From contig JADNRZ010000007.1 in assembly GCA_015501605.1 (NCBI GenBank), positions 1-64,000 on the forward strand: a stretch of 64,000 nt of DNA. The letters are read 5' to 3'. Shown here piece after piece: positions 44,965 to 57,200 of this stretch (the stretch's first letter is position 1; each line of letters starts with the position of its first letter). Source of the DNA: Panaeolus papilionaceus. Its lineage: Eukaryota > Basidiomycota > Agaricomycetes > Agaricales. The position numbers and the translations under genes were made by a program. Under the pieces are notes generated by a model. That model saw only the letters and a list, made by a program, of their open reading frames with translations, did not search any database and was not told the DNA's origin.

Positions 44965-45275
44965 TCAATCCTCTACATTTGTCCCTCTAACGCTGCGTCC
45001 GTATAACTAACATTTCGTAGTACACTATTCTCTGCTTTGACTCCTCGCTTTCCCGTAAACTCGCTTCAACCTACTACCCAGTCATACACATAATTATTGG
45101 CTTATTTGATTTTCCAAAATGTACATCTGCTTTGCCTAACCCTTCCAGTTAGGACTCTCACGTCTTTGCCTCGTTTGTCTATCCGGTGTCATCCGTAATT
45201 ACTCTCTTTTAAACCCGATATTGATATTTATCCTGTAGCGTGCTTAATCTAAGCAAGCTGTCCATTCTTTTAAGC
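44965..45275. other. Convergent 3' region
   Basis: 311 bp between the BSD2 and ASA1 stops, T-rich on the plus strand, carrying two 3' UTRs. Nothing else seen. Confidence 0.5.
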
Positions 45276-46840
45276 CTACGACGATTTTGAGAAGTCTATC
45301 AGCAACCATACAGACACCCGATTATCCTTGCTCCCTCCAACAAGCCAGCGATTGCGCTCGGAGACGTCGTCATCTGACCAGTCGTCGTCGTCCAGCGCGT
45401 CAGTGTCACCCCCTTCACTGGCTTGGCCACTCCTTTGACCAGCTTCGCCAACCTGTCCTATTAACTTGGGAAATGCTACGCATTGGATAGACGCTTTGTG
45501 ATATTTCAATGTACCCAAAGACTTGAAAGTTTTGGTCGAGTACAGTCGAATCCTGATAGAACTGAGAATGCTGACAACACGTTGAATGGTAAAAACTTAC
45601 TTGCCGTCCCACCCTCCAACAGCACAAATCCTTCCGTCGTGACGAATATCGACTGAAGCGTTCCCGGGATGCTTCGTCCGGTGCAAGACACCAGGTCCAC
45701 CTATAGGAACGTCGTCACTCTGTAAAGAGATGGTAAGAAACGGCTATGCATCGGTTACCCTACAACACACGCACAGTAAGATCGTAAAACCCAATGATAT
45801 GATCCGCGGATACAGTCAGGGCGAACGCATTGTTGGGTGATACCGACATCGCCATGACTGGATGAAAGGTCAAATTTCAGATGTCGAAGATAGTCACCGG
45901 GCAACACACTAGATTCAACATGAACTTTTGACTTCCAGAGTTCTATCCATCCCTGGCTTTCCACTGATGGTTTTTCTCCCTGTGTGTATTCTCGCAAGAC
46001 AACACTTCCGTCCTCATATGCCAACAGAACCCTGAGTTTTTGACTCGACGTAGACGTCGAGCCAGCGCGGTAGATATGTATGGACATGACAATGCCTTTT
46101 TACCCCATGAATTTAGATATTTACTTCAAGATGGGAATGATGAACCCACCAGAATTATTCCTGCCGCCTGGGTTATCGGAGAACATGGACTTTTTGATTT
46201 CCTGACCGATTGCAGCATGCATTCGGGCTTGATCAGGCAGAGACCAGATATCGACCTTTTATTTTATGACATCAAAATAGAAAGCTTTTGTTAAAGTAGC
46301 ATGGCATACAGTAGACGAGTCGATGAGGTTCGGTAATCCAATTAGAAGCTGCTTGCCCTCTGTTGACTGAGAAGAACAGGCTATACCACCCAGTATGGAG
46401 AAGCGGCAGAAATTGATTGCATTCACGTCCATAGAGTACTTGAGTGATGGAGTAGGCAGACTGGGTAGATTGGCAGAACCGCCGATACTGGCAGATACAT
46501 GCACGCCAAAAATTCTATCCCAGACATGGAGTTTGTTGTCTCTTCCTTGACTTTGAAGCGACATGGATGTCAACTATCGTAATCAATGATGTAGCGCTTA
46601 TATGGAGTCCACGGACGTGATTATGATGTTATCCCACTCTTGAACGCCCAATATGAGATCTGCATGGGCGTTCCATATCGAAATAGCGCGTCGAGTCCGA
46701 GTTGAAGTCACAATCACCTTGCCAGAAGTATCACCAGAGTAAATCCTTTCGTCGTCATCCGACCAGCATAATGCACTTATTGAAGATGTGTGTGAGCGTA
46801 GAATGTGTGAAGGTGTAGGGGGTAGAGTTTGAGTTGACAT
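45276..46840 (-). CDS. ASA1: ASTRA-associated WD40 protein Asa1
   Basis: WD-repeat protein of the ASTRA/TTT complex that helps stabilise PI3K-like kinases (GNB1L is the animal relative). The first exon (from 46840) reads MSTQTLPPTPSHILRSHTSS, then ALCWSDDDERIYSGDTSGKV, a first WD blade. Later exons give GRDNKLHVWDRIFGV, NAINFCRFSILGG, QLLIGLPNLIDSSTV, LAYEDGSVVLREYTQ, FALTVSADHIIGFYDL and HPGNASVDIRHDGRICAVGG plus WDGK. The last exon holds GTLKYHKASIQCVAFPK, an acidic insert (DALDDDDWSDDD) and WLVGGSKDNRVSVWLLIDF. The order of blades is that of Asa1. About six introns; junctions not all fixed. Divergent from SPC3. Confidence 0.88.
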
Positions 46841-47000
46841 GGTCAGAGCAAAGGAGCAACATGATCATCTGAGTCTAGGGGTATCCGGAGACTGTTGCCA
46901 AACACACCCAATCAAGACTTCCTAATTTGGATATGTCGTGTCGTTGAATCGTGATCGACGTGTCCAGCGTTGTCGTCCCTCTCCACCTCCGTCCACCAAG
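46841..47000. promoter_or_regulatory. Shared promoter ASA1 / SPC3
   Basis: 160 bp between two divergent start codons. Open frames run through it on both strands, but neither adds conserved protein sequence. Confidence 0.55.
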
Positions 47001-47760
47001 ATGCATAATATCCTGTCCAGAATAAACAATACCTCGGCTTTCTTTTCATCATGCATGATGGCGCTGCTGGCAGCTATTGCAGCAACTTCGTATTTGTTCT
47101 TCCCAATCGAAGCTACAGGTGATATTTCAATAAACTCACTCAAAGTGTTGGTGTTTTCCCAGTCATCAGAATCGGTCACGGAATGACCTAACATTTGTCA
47201 AATAGTGTTGCATCTAATGCACGAAGATACCCCAATAAAAAACAAGACTTGGCTTTCTTAAACTTCAATATTACCGCTGGTATGTGGATATCGTCCTACG
47301 TCCAGATCCCGACAATTAAGTATCATCTTTGCAGACCTTACTCCAGTATTCTACTGGAACACTAAACAGGTTTTCTTATACCTACAAGCGGAATATATAA
47401 ACTCTCAAGGAGTAGGTACCCTTTCTTACTCAAAGAAACGATAATATTCACCCCAGTTTATATAGACAAAGAATGAGGTTGTCATTTGGGACCGCATCGT
47501 TAGAAGGAAAGAGGACGCCATCGTGAAATACGTTGGCAAGAACAAATATATGTTCCGCGACGTTTCATCATCATTCAAGTGCGTATTTGACTTCGTTACA
47601 ACATGATTCAAACCTAACATGCGCGTCATCAGGAATGTTAAACCAGCCAACTATACCCTCAAGTTCAACGTCATGCCATATGTTGGTGTTCTCACCTACG
47701 GAGAAGCGGCAAGGACAACAGAAGAAATTGAATTCCCAGCACCGCAATCACGAATCTAGC
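47001..47760 (+). CDS. SPC3: Signal peptidase complex subunit 3
   Basis: ER-membrane subunit required for signal peptidase activity. Five exons (about 47001-47146, 47206-47279, 47335-47411, 47466-47579, 47634-47760) give about 178 residues. The typical start is MHNILSRINNTSAFFSSCMM, with a single membrane anchor ALLAAIAATSYLFF. The lumenal domain contains NKKQDLAFLNFNI, DLTPVFYWNTKQVFLYLQAE, KNEVVIWDRIVRRKEDA, KYMFRDVSSSFKNVKPANYT and LKFNVMPYVGVLTYGEA, all signature blocks. The ATG at 47001 is chosen because the 21 codons upstream of it add only Arg/Pro residues not found in the family. The first intron's donor (GTTGGT) is weak and may be off by 2-3 nt. Confidence 0.94.
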
Positions 47761-47836
47761 TCGTACAGTTATTTATTGATGTACTTGTAAAGTTTCGTGC
47801 GTCCCGCTACCAATCAATATGATGACGATTTCCTGC

Positions 47837-49237
47837 CTATAGCTTAATGCTTCCCAAATCCTTCCAGTCCTTCTCTCGTTTTCGAATGAGCGCCTCGACT
47901 TCTGGTTTGATGCTTAAGAGGAAATCATCCTTCGTTTTGATGGGTCTCCAACCAATTGCTCTTGAGCGATTTGACCTGCATCGAGAGTTGCTACCAAGGT
48001 AGTTGGATCCCTGTCAAGACCGAACCATTAGCAACCACTACCTCTAAATTTGAGGGCTCTCCGCTCACATTGAAGTATTTGCCTATTTCTTCCTTGGTGA
48101 AAGTTGTAGGTTCAGCCTCAGTCGCCCGGCCCAAGTCGACGAGCGCCTGACCGAGCGCCTTGCCAACTTCATACAAGCTATGCTCTCCGTTCTCGCCGAA
48201 GTAGAACCCTTCCCGACCGTGGCCAGTTCCTTTGGGGTTCTTTCTGATAGAGTCGAATAGGACAATATAGAGGTCGGCGACTAAAACAAGGTTGAATGTT
48301 AGTACCTCAAATGGACGAGAAATACAAGCACGGACCATCTTCGATATTTACATCAGGCCAGAGGTTTTTGCCTTGGCCTACTATTCCTCCACGGCCACGC
48401 AGAACAGAAGCACGAATCAAAGCCGGGACTTGAATCGAGTGTCCATTGGCAATATCTTCATCCACGAGGACATTGTTCGCGATTCCGTAAATCGTAGAAG
48501 GAAGAATAATGTGTGTTTTGGCATATCCTGCAATGCGCCAACCAACGTGAGCTTTCGTGTGAGGGTCAAGTATAGGAACGCCTACCTTCGCGATCAGCAT
48601 CTAAAATCATGAGGTCAACATTCCTGTGCAGCTGAGATGGTGCCAAGGTCTCGATCTGGTCGGCATTCGCATCGTCGTAAACGAGATCTGTGCTATATTC
48701 TCCTCCAGCATTGTCAGCCAGAACACCTAGGGCAATACGGTGAGTATCGAGTAAACCGCCTTACGATTTCATTGATACATACCAGTTCCAGACTAATTTG
48801 TGATAGAAGATGTAAATTTCTGTGCAGGTATCCACAATAAACAACTCACTGTATGGATGAAAATAGGAGGGATACCAGTTCTTTGATACGACTTTTTCAA
48901 CCCAGCAAGGGTAGCACGGCAAGCCTCCATATTATCAGCGTCCGCCTAAATAAGTTTATTAGTTTTGACTCGAATGCTTGGTTCAAGCTGACTTTCATAC
49001 CGTTGCAATAACCATATCTGAAGCGGCCGCCAATGGCTCGACGATGGAAGCATCGTCGTGGGACCCAACAGCGACCTTGATACCATGCTTTTCAAGCTTT
49101 TTCGCCTTTTCTGGGGAACGGACGATGGCAGTTATCTCCCAGGAATTGAAGTCTGGGTGCTTCAGGAGACGAGCAAGAACGGCCCCACCAATATACCCGG
49201 TGGCACCAGTGAACAAGATTTTGGTTTTAGTTGACAT
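47837..49237 (-). CDS. NAD(P)-dependent extended SDR (NmrA/epimerase-like)
   Basis: Starts MSTKTKILFTGATGYIGGAV, a Rossmann GxxGxxG cofactor loop, followed by ITAIVRSPEKAKKLEKHGIK, VGSHDDASIVEPLAAASDMV, IPPIFIHTSGTG and ADLYIVLFDSIRKNP. An Asn-Val-Asp stretch near LHRNVDLMILDADREG precedes HIILPSTIYGIANNVLVDE, which holds the Tyr of a YxxxK-like site in altered form. The C-terminus is WRPIKTKDDFLLSIKPEVEA, ending DLGSIKL. About six exons. This is a common Agaricomycete oxidoreductase family of unknown substrate. The end IKL is only loosely like a PTS1. It is convergent with SPC3 (76 bp between stops). Confidence 0.85.
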
Positions 49238-49774
49238 TGGGAGATACAGGAGAAGTTGAGAAATCAGATGTAGTACACGTTCTAAAGATGAGGGAGCTTC
49301 ATGGTTTTCTAGCCTGCCTTTAAATACCTTCTGTATGGAATGATTGGATTCCGTTGTATGACGTTCTCGGTCTCTGAAGGGAGCCACATGAGCTCACTAT
49401 GTGCTCAGAACATGTACATCCAACATTAGTAAGAATGGGAGAAGTCTTGGATTAGAAACGAAATCCGGCCAGTCTCTCGTTAAATTTGGAGAAATGAACG
49501 CAATCTCAGATGACGCAGAATCTAATCAAGGATAACCAAGCCGTTTGTCATGCTAAGTCATACTTGGTAAAAGCCTCACAAATTCTTGCGGCTCTCGCTG
49601 AATAAGACGCTCTCAACAAATACTTGCAAGCTACAAGCTTAGCCAGTCATTTCGCAGAGTTTCGATCCATGATTTGTTATGAAATAATTATGGATTATTG
49701 CATAGTACAATTCCTTTCTACATGGTATTAAATAAAATGGTAGCAACGGAATAACCTTAGGACATGGGTCCATT
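49238..49774. other. Intergenic region
   Basis: Promoter side of the SDR gene and 3' side of the first acyl-CoA dehydrogenase. AT-rich, no gene visible. Confidence 0.45.
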
Positions 49775-52114
49775 TTATAGGCGAACATTCTTGGGCATCT
49801 TGCGCAGCGCCTGTCGGACACCAAGATCTCCCAAAACATCCTCGGCTGAAGGCAAGGGTAAGTACATGAAACGGAGATGGCATGGGTATTTAAATATTTA
49901 CCTCCTCCAAGGACACTGAAGTCAGGGGAACAAAAATCAGCTTTTAGATGGGGTTTCAAGAAGAACACACTCACGCATCGAAGGGAACAGTGCGATGATA
50001 CTAGAAAAGTCGGTCAGAACGAAGTCAAGAAGAAAGGAAAAATTGGTTACGTGTTCAATGAAGCGGCCCATTCCTACAAAACAGTTAGAATTCAACGTTC
50101 AATCATGCAGACTTCACCACGCTTACCTGTCTTGGTAATACCACGACCTCCGAAGATCTGGAGAACAATTAGCGCTGAGCAGCGACTCAAAATCACAAAG
50201 AAATACCTGAACTGCATCACGGGCAGTCTCTTGAGCGGTTTCGGTGGCATACTTCTTGAGGAGACCAATGGGACCAGCGAGGTATTCAGCTTGCTCCTTG
50301 TAGCTCATGTGGTTCATCTGGTACGTGATATTCTCAATCCAGTTCTGTGCACTCTCGACGCGAGAAATCATAGCAGCAAGTTTGCTACGAATAACGGCCT
50401 GGGAGTGCAAAGGCTTTCCGAAGACCTTCCGCTGAGACACCCATCTATACAATGCGGTTACTTGACTGTCTATGAAAGTGTGAATTAGAGAAGCTTACTT
50501 CAAGCACTCCTCGACGATGAGGCGCTGGGCACCAATGCTTGCGGTAGTCATACCCCAACTGTCAGGAGATAAGTAAGAAAGTTCGTTGAAAATTAGTTGA
50601 CCAAACTTGCCGTTCGTGATTGAAGTTGCTGAGGATGACCTGGAGACCCTTGTTCTCCTGACCGAGCAAGTGGTCGTCGGGAACGAAGACATCCTCAAAG
50701 GTGATGTAGGCAGTACCGGCGGTTGGTGAATAGGGAGTCTTGATCGACTTGGTCTCGACACCAGGTCCGCGCTCGATGAGAAGCACACTGAGCCCACCTT
50801 TCTCTGTGCGGCAACCAACAGTGAAGTAATCGGCGAAGGTTCCGTTAGTGATCCATTTCTATTCACTTGCTGAGCATCCTTGTCCAAAACCATTGTTCAA
50901 TAATAAATTTACCTTGCTGTAAACAACGTGAATATTTCAAATGTTAAAGAGGCATAGATGTCTCAACTCACGTTCCAGTTACCCTGTACCCTCCCTCGAC
51001 CTTCTTAGCGAGACACTTCAAGCCGGCAACATCACTCCCAGCGAATGCTTCAGTGATAGCGAGGGCACATAGCTTCTTTCCTGCGAAGACTTCCGCAACA
51101 ATTCTGTCACGAATATGAGGCTTGCCAAAGTTCATAATAGGAGGGAGACCTTAACAATATGAGCGTCAGATTGCTACCAAGCAAATACACATGGTTGGAC
51201 GCACCGATGTAAGTTCCACCACCCATGCCATCGTTATAGCCGCGAGCGTGGATGCGAGCAATTTCCTCTCCCATGATAAGCTCATGGAAATAATCAAACT
51301 GAGAGGCAGGATGGTATCAACTCGGGTTTGTGGGATATTAAATGGTATCTCCCTACCTCCTCGGGCTTAACAATGCCGCCCATGAGCTCAAGACCCTTCA
51401 AGTGAGGACCAGGACCAAGGCGCATGGCAATGATGTTAAACTTGGCCATCTCGTCAAAGACCTTCTGAGAAGGCCTCTTTCCGTCCTCTTCACGAGCCCT
51501 GGCATCGGGAAGAATAATTTCCTCGACGAACTTGCGGAAGGCGACCTGGAACTTGCGGTGGTGCTAAGCAAAGACATCAATGTTGATATTTATACTTGCA
51601 GCTGGAGCCTATTATCTTTACTTACGTCCTTGTAGTAGGGGCTGTGGTAACCCGGGGTCAACCAGGTAGGTTCAGCATAGGGCACCTTGCTCAATTCACC
51701 AGGGGCTGGGGGCTGAACAAGCTGCTTCTGTCCTTGGATCTGACCAATAACGAGCCGAGAGAACTGGGGCCTCTGGAGAACCTCGTATCGATGAAGACTG
51801 AAGAAAGCGTCGGTAGCGTCCTTGCCAGCTACCAGCAACATGGGTTAGTAGGTCTGATCAATGAAGAGAAGGTTATGATTGACGAACCAACATCCTCGTC
51901 TAGAAGGACAGCGAGACCTCCAGGGTGCATAGCTGCAAACTTGGACAGGTCATAGACGTTGGAGTCGACGACGACCCACTAGCAGATGTGCGGGGAAGTG
52001 TATCAGCTAAACTGTTGGGGGGATCATGTCCTTAATGACGAGCATAGTACGCACCAGATCGCCTTGCTTGTTATGTTTGGCGGCTTCGTCAAGGGTGAAG
52101 GTTTTAGCAGCCAT
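49775..52114 (-). CDS. Cytochrome b5-acyl-CoA dehydrogenase fusion, copy A
   Basis: Two-domain flavoenzyme. The N-terminal cytochrome b5 domain starts MAAKTFTLDEAAKHNKQGDL and has both haem ligands: His in HPGG and His in FFSLHRYEV. The link is PYAEPTWLTPGYHSPYYKD. The acyl-CoA dehydrogenase part has MRLGPGPHLKGLELM, FDYFHELIMGEEIARI, ITEAFAGSDVAGL, KWITNGTFADYFTVGC and RGPGVETKSIKTPYSPTAGT with AYITFEDV. It continues SNFNHERQ, WVSQRKVFGKPLHSQAVIRS and RGITKTGMGRFIEHYHRTVP, ending PKNVRL. Roughly 14 exons. Known role of the fold: alpha,beta-dehydrogenation of acyl-CoA with FAD; the b5 domain may relay electrons (inference). It is paralogous to the gene at 58590, which lies on the opposite strand. 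Confidence 0.92.
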
Positions 52115-52537
52115 TTTGAGAGTAGGGAGATGAAAGGTGGAGAGAGGAAAGAGGGTATGTCTGTTATAACAGACACCTCCGACAGTTTAGGTTCCCGGTA
52201 ATTGTAAGCTAATCATTGGTTCAATCCTGAGACTATTATCACATGCACCATTCATCAATTTCCCGATTGCCGACTCGGTGTAGGTAACAAGCAGAGCCGC
52301 ATTATCGTCTTTTGTATCCACTAAGATTCCACTTCAAATTCAAACACACTGGCGTGAAAAAACCAATCTGGTAGAGGCACATACACCATTGAAGTTGATT
52401 CAACTGGCTCGCAAGTCTTTTAACACTCCCAAGTAAGCGACGTTCAAATTTTGATCCGTCTCAGAGATGCTCCGAAGCTATATTTTCGTTGGATACAACC
52501 CACGTCCACCTATCTATTAATACGAGAAGTTAACAAA
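52115..52537. other. Intergenic region
   Basis: Promoter of acyl-CoA dehydrogenase copy A and 3' flank of the GH79 gene. No gene seen. Confidence 0.45.
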
Positions 52538-54681
52538 CTACAGGAACACAAGCGCAGCCTCAGATGCCGCCAAAGAAATCAGACTACTGAATTGAACTTC
52601 CTCGACCAACTTTCCGACAGGTAATCCACTGGCAAACGTCTGTCCCGCCCAGGTTGTCAGATTTCCAAGCTTGACATCTGCTCCAGGTGCCTGGAGCCGG
52701 CGGATCCTCACTGGACTACTCGTTGTCGATCTGAATGCCGAAATGTCAAATGATGAAACAGGTCGTGATCCAGATTGAGTTTGATTAAATATCTCCAAGT
52801 TGAGAAGAGCCAGCTTGGTAGGGGACGACACAGCGGTGGGAAGGGAGGTGTCCCAAAAGCCGTAGGCGACAAGCTGTCCTGCTGAAGTATCCCCCAGAGC
52901 TGTTGTGATGCTAGATCCATTGGCTTGCCTGCCTGGGTACAGGTTCGAAATATGGAGGGTTTTGGAATGGCCAAGCGCTTCAGCTATGAAGAGATATGCA
53001 GAATATGACGGGAAAACTTGGACACCGCCATTTTGGTTTGTAACAGGGTACCATAGGTCGTAGAAGCTCAGACCTGAATATGCGTTATCGTGGGATGTTT
53101 GACAATGCCCAAGCGCAGCACTCACCTCCATGGTTAAGTTGAGTTGAACTTTGCAATGCGAGTGGACCACCTTGATGAATGTACATCCTAAGGCATAATG
53201 AGAGCAGGTTAGGAGTCATGTCGAAATCGATTTACCTGGACACATTCAAAGATGCGCCGTAGAGCGTGGTATCAAGCTGATCATCATTTATCTTAAACCA
53301 TTGTTACACTGATAGATTAATAAAGACATACCAGCCAAAGGGCTTGACCGAATGTGTTGCTGACGCCATTTTTACCGGAACAGGAAACAGAATTATACTC
53401 CCCTGAAGACAAGCATCAGTACCTGGTGAAGCTCAAAGTACGTCTATGGAAGCCGTCAGGACTCACCAATCACGAATCCATGGTCTCCTAGTTGCGAGCG
53501 AACTGACTTGATACGCGGCTGCCACAAATCGAGGTATCTGGAAGGATATGATTTCAATAATTGCAGAGTAAAAAAGGAAAGGAGAACTCACTCAGCGAGC
53601 CTCGTATGGTTTACCTAAAGTAAAATTAGCAGCTTGAAACGAATTATACAAGAGAACATGAAACATACAAGATTGGGCAAAGTTGCGACAGCGATTCTTG
53701 GAGGGTCACAAACCTGTATGACAGGTCAGGAAACATCAGTTAAACAGAGGTATTCCGTACGCTGTATTGGTATGTATGTTCGCTGCACGACTTGACGATG
53801 TTGTCCTTATTAGCACCTGCTGCCAGAGCACTAACACAATCTAATTGAGTAGCTGCTCGAGGTAAGGTGTACGGCCAAAGAGGATCCTCTGCCGTTGCGG
53901 CGATTTGGAACATGGGTGACTTTATCCCAAGGGTACGTGAAATATTCTTCGCCCAGGTCTAGATTCGGGTAAGCGTCTGGAATCAAGGAGCAGAACATAA
54001 CATACACCCCATATATTGGTATAAGTCTGAGGGGTCAATGCAAGGTAATGATCAGGTTCGTTCCCAACTGTCTCAAAGTCAACTTGGGTTAGATTCAAGA
54101 GAGCATGTGCACTAACTTTCCAGAGCAAACAGCTGATTTTTTGGTGTCAGTGCATCATAGGTAGCGCGAGCCATATTGAGGGCACCATCGTAGCTGAGAT
54201 CACGAAGATCCTTCAAAGGTTGTGAATGGGGATCATTGTCAGAGGCATAACGCTGACTTACAAGGTTCATCGTAATCTGGGTGCCTCCTGGGAGCAATCC
54301 AACGCTGTCCCAGAAACGGGGACCTATTGTCGTGTTACGAAGTGCGCCAGTGCTGTCAATAAAGTTAACCAGAGCTTCCTTTTGATTGGGCCGCCAATAG
54401 GTAGAGTCAGCTGTAATGCCCCCAATACGGACTTCTGCCGGAACACCTGTTCGCCCACTGAGATTCTCCAATAAATTGAGCGAAAGGCGATTTGGAGCGC
54501 TAGCGTTTCCAAAAAACTCCTCGAAGAAGGCAGTCTCTACACTAAAACTTCCCAGAGCAGGGTGCAATGCATGTGAGGCATCTGCTGGAATTCTGGAGGG
54601 TCCAGAAAGCTTGATGGTAGTGGAGAGAGGTTTGACAAAAGGCAGAAGAAACAACAAGACCGACAGAGAATTTAAAGACAT
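52538..54681 (-). CDS. Glycoside hydrolase family 79 (beta-glucuronidase-like)
   Basis: Secreted enzyme of the GH79 type, which removes glucuronic acid (or 4-O-methyl-glucuronic acid) from glycans such as arabinogalactan proteins. From the ATG at 54681 a signal peptide reads MSLNSLSVLLFLLPFVKPLS, and the upstream open codons to 54750 would spoil it. The (beta/alpha)8 part has ALGSFSVETAFFEEFFGN, RIGGITADST, VGNEPDHY (acid/base Glu) and GFVIGEYNSVSCSG (nucleophile Glu). The C-terminal beta domain begins GGLSFYDLWYPVTNQNGG and continues to LRRLQAPGADVKL-like sequence (IRRLQAPGADVKLGNL). About ten introns. The last residues are hydrophobic (AASEAALVFL). It is divergent from the racemase-like gene, 599 bp apart. 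Confidence 0.88.
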
Positions 54682-55280
54682 ATTCGAGAGAAGAAAGTCG
54701 ACCAAGCTCATAAGACTGTTGACCCTTCTTATAAGAGGACGTATCGTCATTTGGCCGCAAGTTTTGTCACTAGAAATTCGTGGACAGACTCCATGTGGAG
54801 TAGAAGCCTACGAGAGACAATTTTTAGAACTTGAAACGTGTCCCTCATAATATTTCAGGTTAAAGAAGGACTGCCTTGTCATAAAGAAGTAGAAGTGATG
54901 GTCATGGTCAAGGTTCCTAGGACTGCCTTGTCATAAAGAAGTAGAAGTAATGGTCATGGTCAAGGTTCAAGGAACCTGAACGGACTTGAACGGGCCGTGA
55001 CAAACAAAGTACCAATTAAAATTAAATCAAGCTCAACAACATCACTTGAACCTCAACACCTGCCACTCATCCTTTAAAAAAGATTCTCAACAGCCTTCAT
55101 CATCATAATAACAAGTATTAATGACGGCCCCCGTGTAATGATCTCCACGCCTCTAGGCGTCCGTGATATTTGCCCACAGGTCATGCGTCCAAGTTGCTCA
55201 AACAGTGCCTAACATTCCTCCGGTATCCCATATAACCGTTTCATGGACAAGTCGTTCATAGTACAAAGTTAACCCTGACC
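54682..55280. promoter_or_regulatory. Divergent intergenic region GH79 / racemase with a 52-bp tandem repeat
   Basis: 599 bp between the two start codons. It carries two adjacent copies of a 52-bp unit, 54867-54918 and 54919-54970, which differ mainly at one G/A position (AGTGATGG versus AGTAATGG). A related inverted pair, AGGTTCAAGG and AACCTGAACGG, follows. Nothing coding is seen. Confidence 0.7.
54867..54970. repeat. Two-copy 52-bp tandem repeat
   Basis: Both units begin AGGACTGCCTTGTC and end GGTCATGGTCAAGGTTC plus two variable bases. Near-identity shows a recent duplication inside a promoter region. Confidence 0.9.
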
Positions 55281-56816
55281 ATGGCTCTCGCAGGATTGAA
55301 GGTGATAGAGGTACACTTGAAAACCGTCTCTGCCGCTCTATAGCTCATTAACGAATGTAGTTTGCAGGCCTCGCGCCCGGTCCATTCGCAGGACTTGTTC
55401 TGGCGGATAACGGTGCTTCTGTAACGCGTATAGATCGGCCAAATGGCGCCTCTACCGATGTTCTATGTCGGGGGAAACAGTCTATTGTTGTAGATTCCAA
55501 GCTGCCCAGTGGTAGAAAGTTACTGCAGGAGATGATTGCCTCTGCGGACGTTCTTATTGATCCGTTCAGACCTGGCGTCCTAGAGAGGCTTGGTCTCGGC
55601 CCCGAAGTATTTCTGGGAGACGGAAAGCAGAAAGGACTGAATGAGAAGCTTATCTATGCCCGGATTGTGGGGTTAGTCTTGTTCCTGTTTCGCAGCGTCC
55701 TTGAACTAAAGTAATTCTGCACAGTTTCCCCCGCACAGGTAAGAGTGTCATCCCAAAAATATGCAGCGCATATATCTCATGAATATGTCAAGGTCCCCAT
55801 AAAGACATGGCAGGCAAGTTCAAGGCCAAAGAAATAGAAGGTCACATTTTTAACATTGTTAACATATCAGGCCACGATATAAATTATCTAGCGCTCAGTG
55901 GCATTTTGGCCGTAAGCGATCACGGCATTCCATGTTATCTCATGCCTGACACTCCAGGATAGATGCTCCCGGGTAGCGAAGACAAGCCAGTCATGCCCTT
56001 GAACCTCCTTGCTGATTTTGCTGGAGGAGGTATAATGTGCGCTGTCGGGATTCTTCTTGCGCTTATTCAGCGAGGTGGAAGTGGTAAAGGACAGATTGTC
56101 AATGCGGACATGGTAAAACAGCATTATTTGTTCGCCGTCGCCAGTGCTCATGTGGTATTAGGTTTCTGGTACAAGATACATTTCGTCCTTCCCGTTGATC
56201 CACTCACACATGCGCTCCGGTCTGATGGGAGGTCCTCGTGGACAAAATATGCTGGATGGTGGTGCCCCATTTTACAATATCTATACTTGTCAAGATGGTG
56301 GTTGGATGTCTGTCGGGTGTCTCGAGCCTCAGTTCTTCAAGATTTTCATCGACTTGTTTAACAAGTCGTTGCCCACCGACTTTGATCCCCTTGACGGGTG
56401 GAGACCATCAGCTTCAACACAATTTGAACGTGAAAAATGGCCAAAGCTTGTGACTTATCTAACAGCGGGTTTCAAAACAAACACAAGAGATTATTGGACA
56501 AAGGTTTTCCATGGTACACACATATTGTGCTTTCTACTAGTAATTGCTTATACCTTCTGTAGCGACGGACGCATGTACTTTGCCGATATTAACCCCTCAA
56601 GAGGCGGGCGACCAGACATCCCATATACCTCGCTTCCACCCTCAAGTATCCCATCAACAAAACGACGGTCAGCAATCTTCTGATGCAGATAGTATTATTA
56701 TTCAACCAGGCGCCCATACCGATAGAGTATTAAAAGATTTCGGGATTAGTGCACAGCAGATACAACGGCTGACAACCGAGGGCGTATTTGGCCGCCGCGG
56801 CAGTTCAAAGCTTTAG
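55281..56816 (+). CDS. Alpha-methylacyl-CoA racemase-like (family III CoA-transferase fold), PTS1
   Basis: The racemase inverts the 2-methyl centre of branched acyl-CoAs in peroxisomes or mitochondria. Exons splice to [10 protein letters not shown], then [58 protein letters not shown] and [13 protein letters not shown] (catalytic Asp region). Next is [20 protein letters not shown], then [40 protein letters not shown] and [17 protein letters not shown]. This order is that of AMACR rather than formyl-CoA transferase. The protein ends GRRGSSKL, a canonical peroxisomal PTS1. One intron (after GACATGGCAG, near 55812) uses a GC donor, GCAAGT. Confidence 0.93.
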
Positions 56817-57200
56817 TACTTATATCGAGTACGTTTGGCGAATTTGACTCTGGATGATTTCTCCGGTGCTCTAATTGACCCACGTGAGATTTAAACGTTT
56901 GCAACCTACAATTGCCTGCAGTAACAATCTGAGAAGGTTTCCCATCTAGGTCGTCGCATGCCTCGGCCACTCGGCTTTTACAATGTGATGGCCATCTTTC
57001 TGACATGTTTACATTTGTGTGGGGATCTCCACCGAACATTCAGAGATGGATAGTTATCTATACTTATACCGCATTACCACTGACGCAAACACCCTCCATT
57101 AGACCTAGGCGACATTAGATTAAACAACGTGAGCAACGTCAGTTGTTTTATAAGACCTGTGTTGACATCAGGTCTTTCCATAGAAAGATCAGCCCTGACG
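56817..57200. other. Intergenic region
   Basis: 384 bp, 3' flank of the racemase and promoter of the next small gene. No other gene is seen. Confidence 0.45.
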
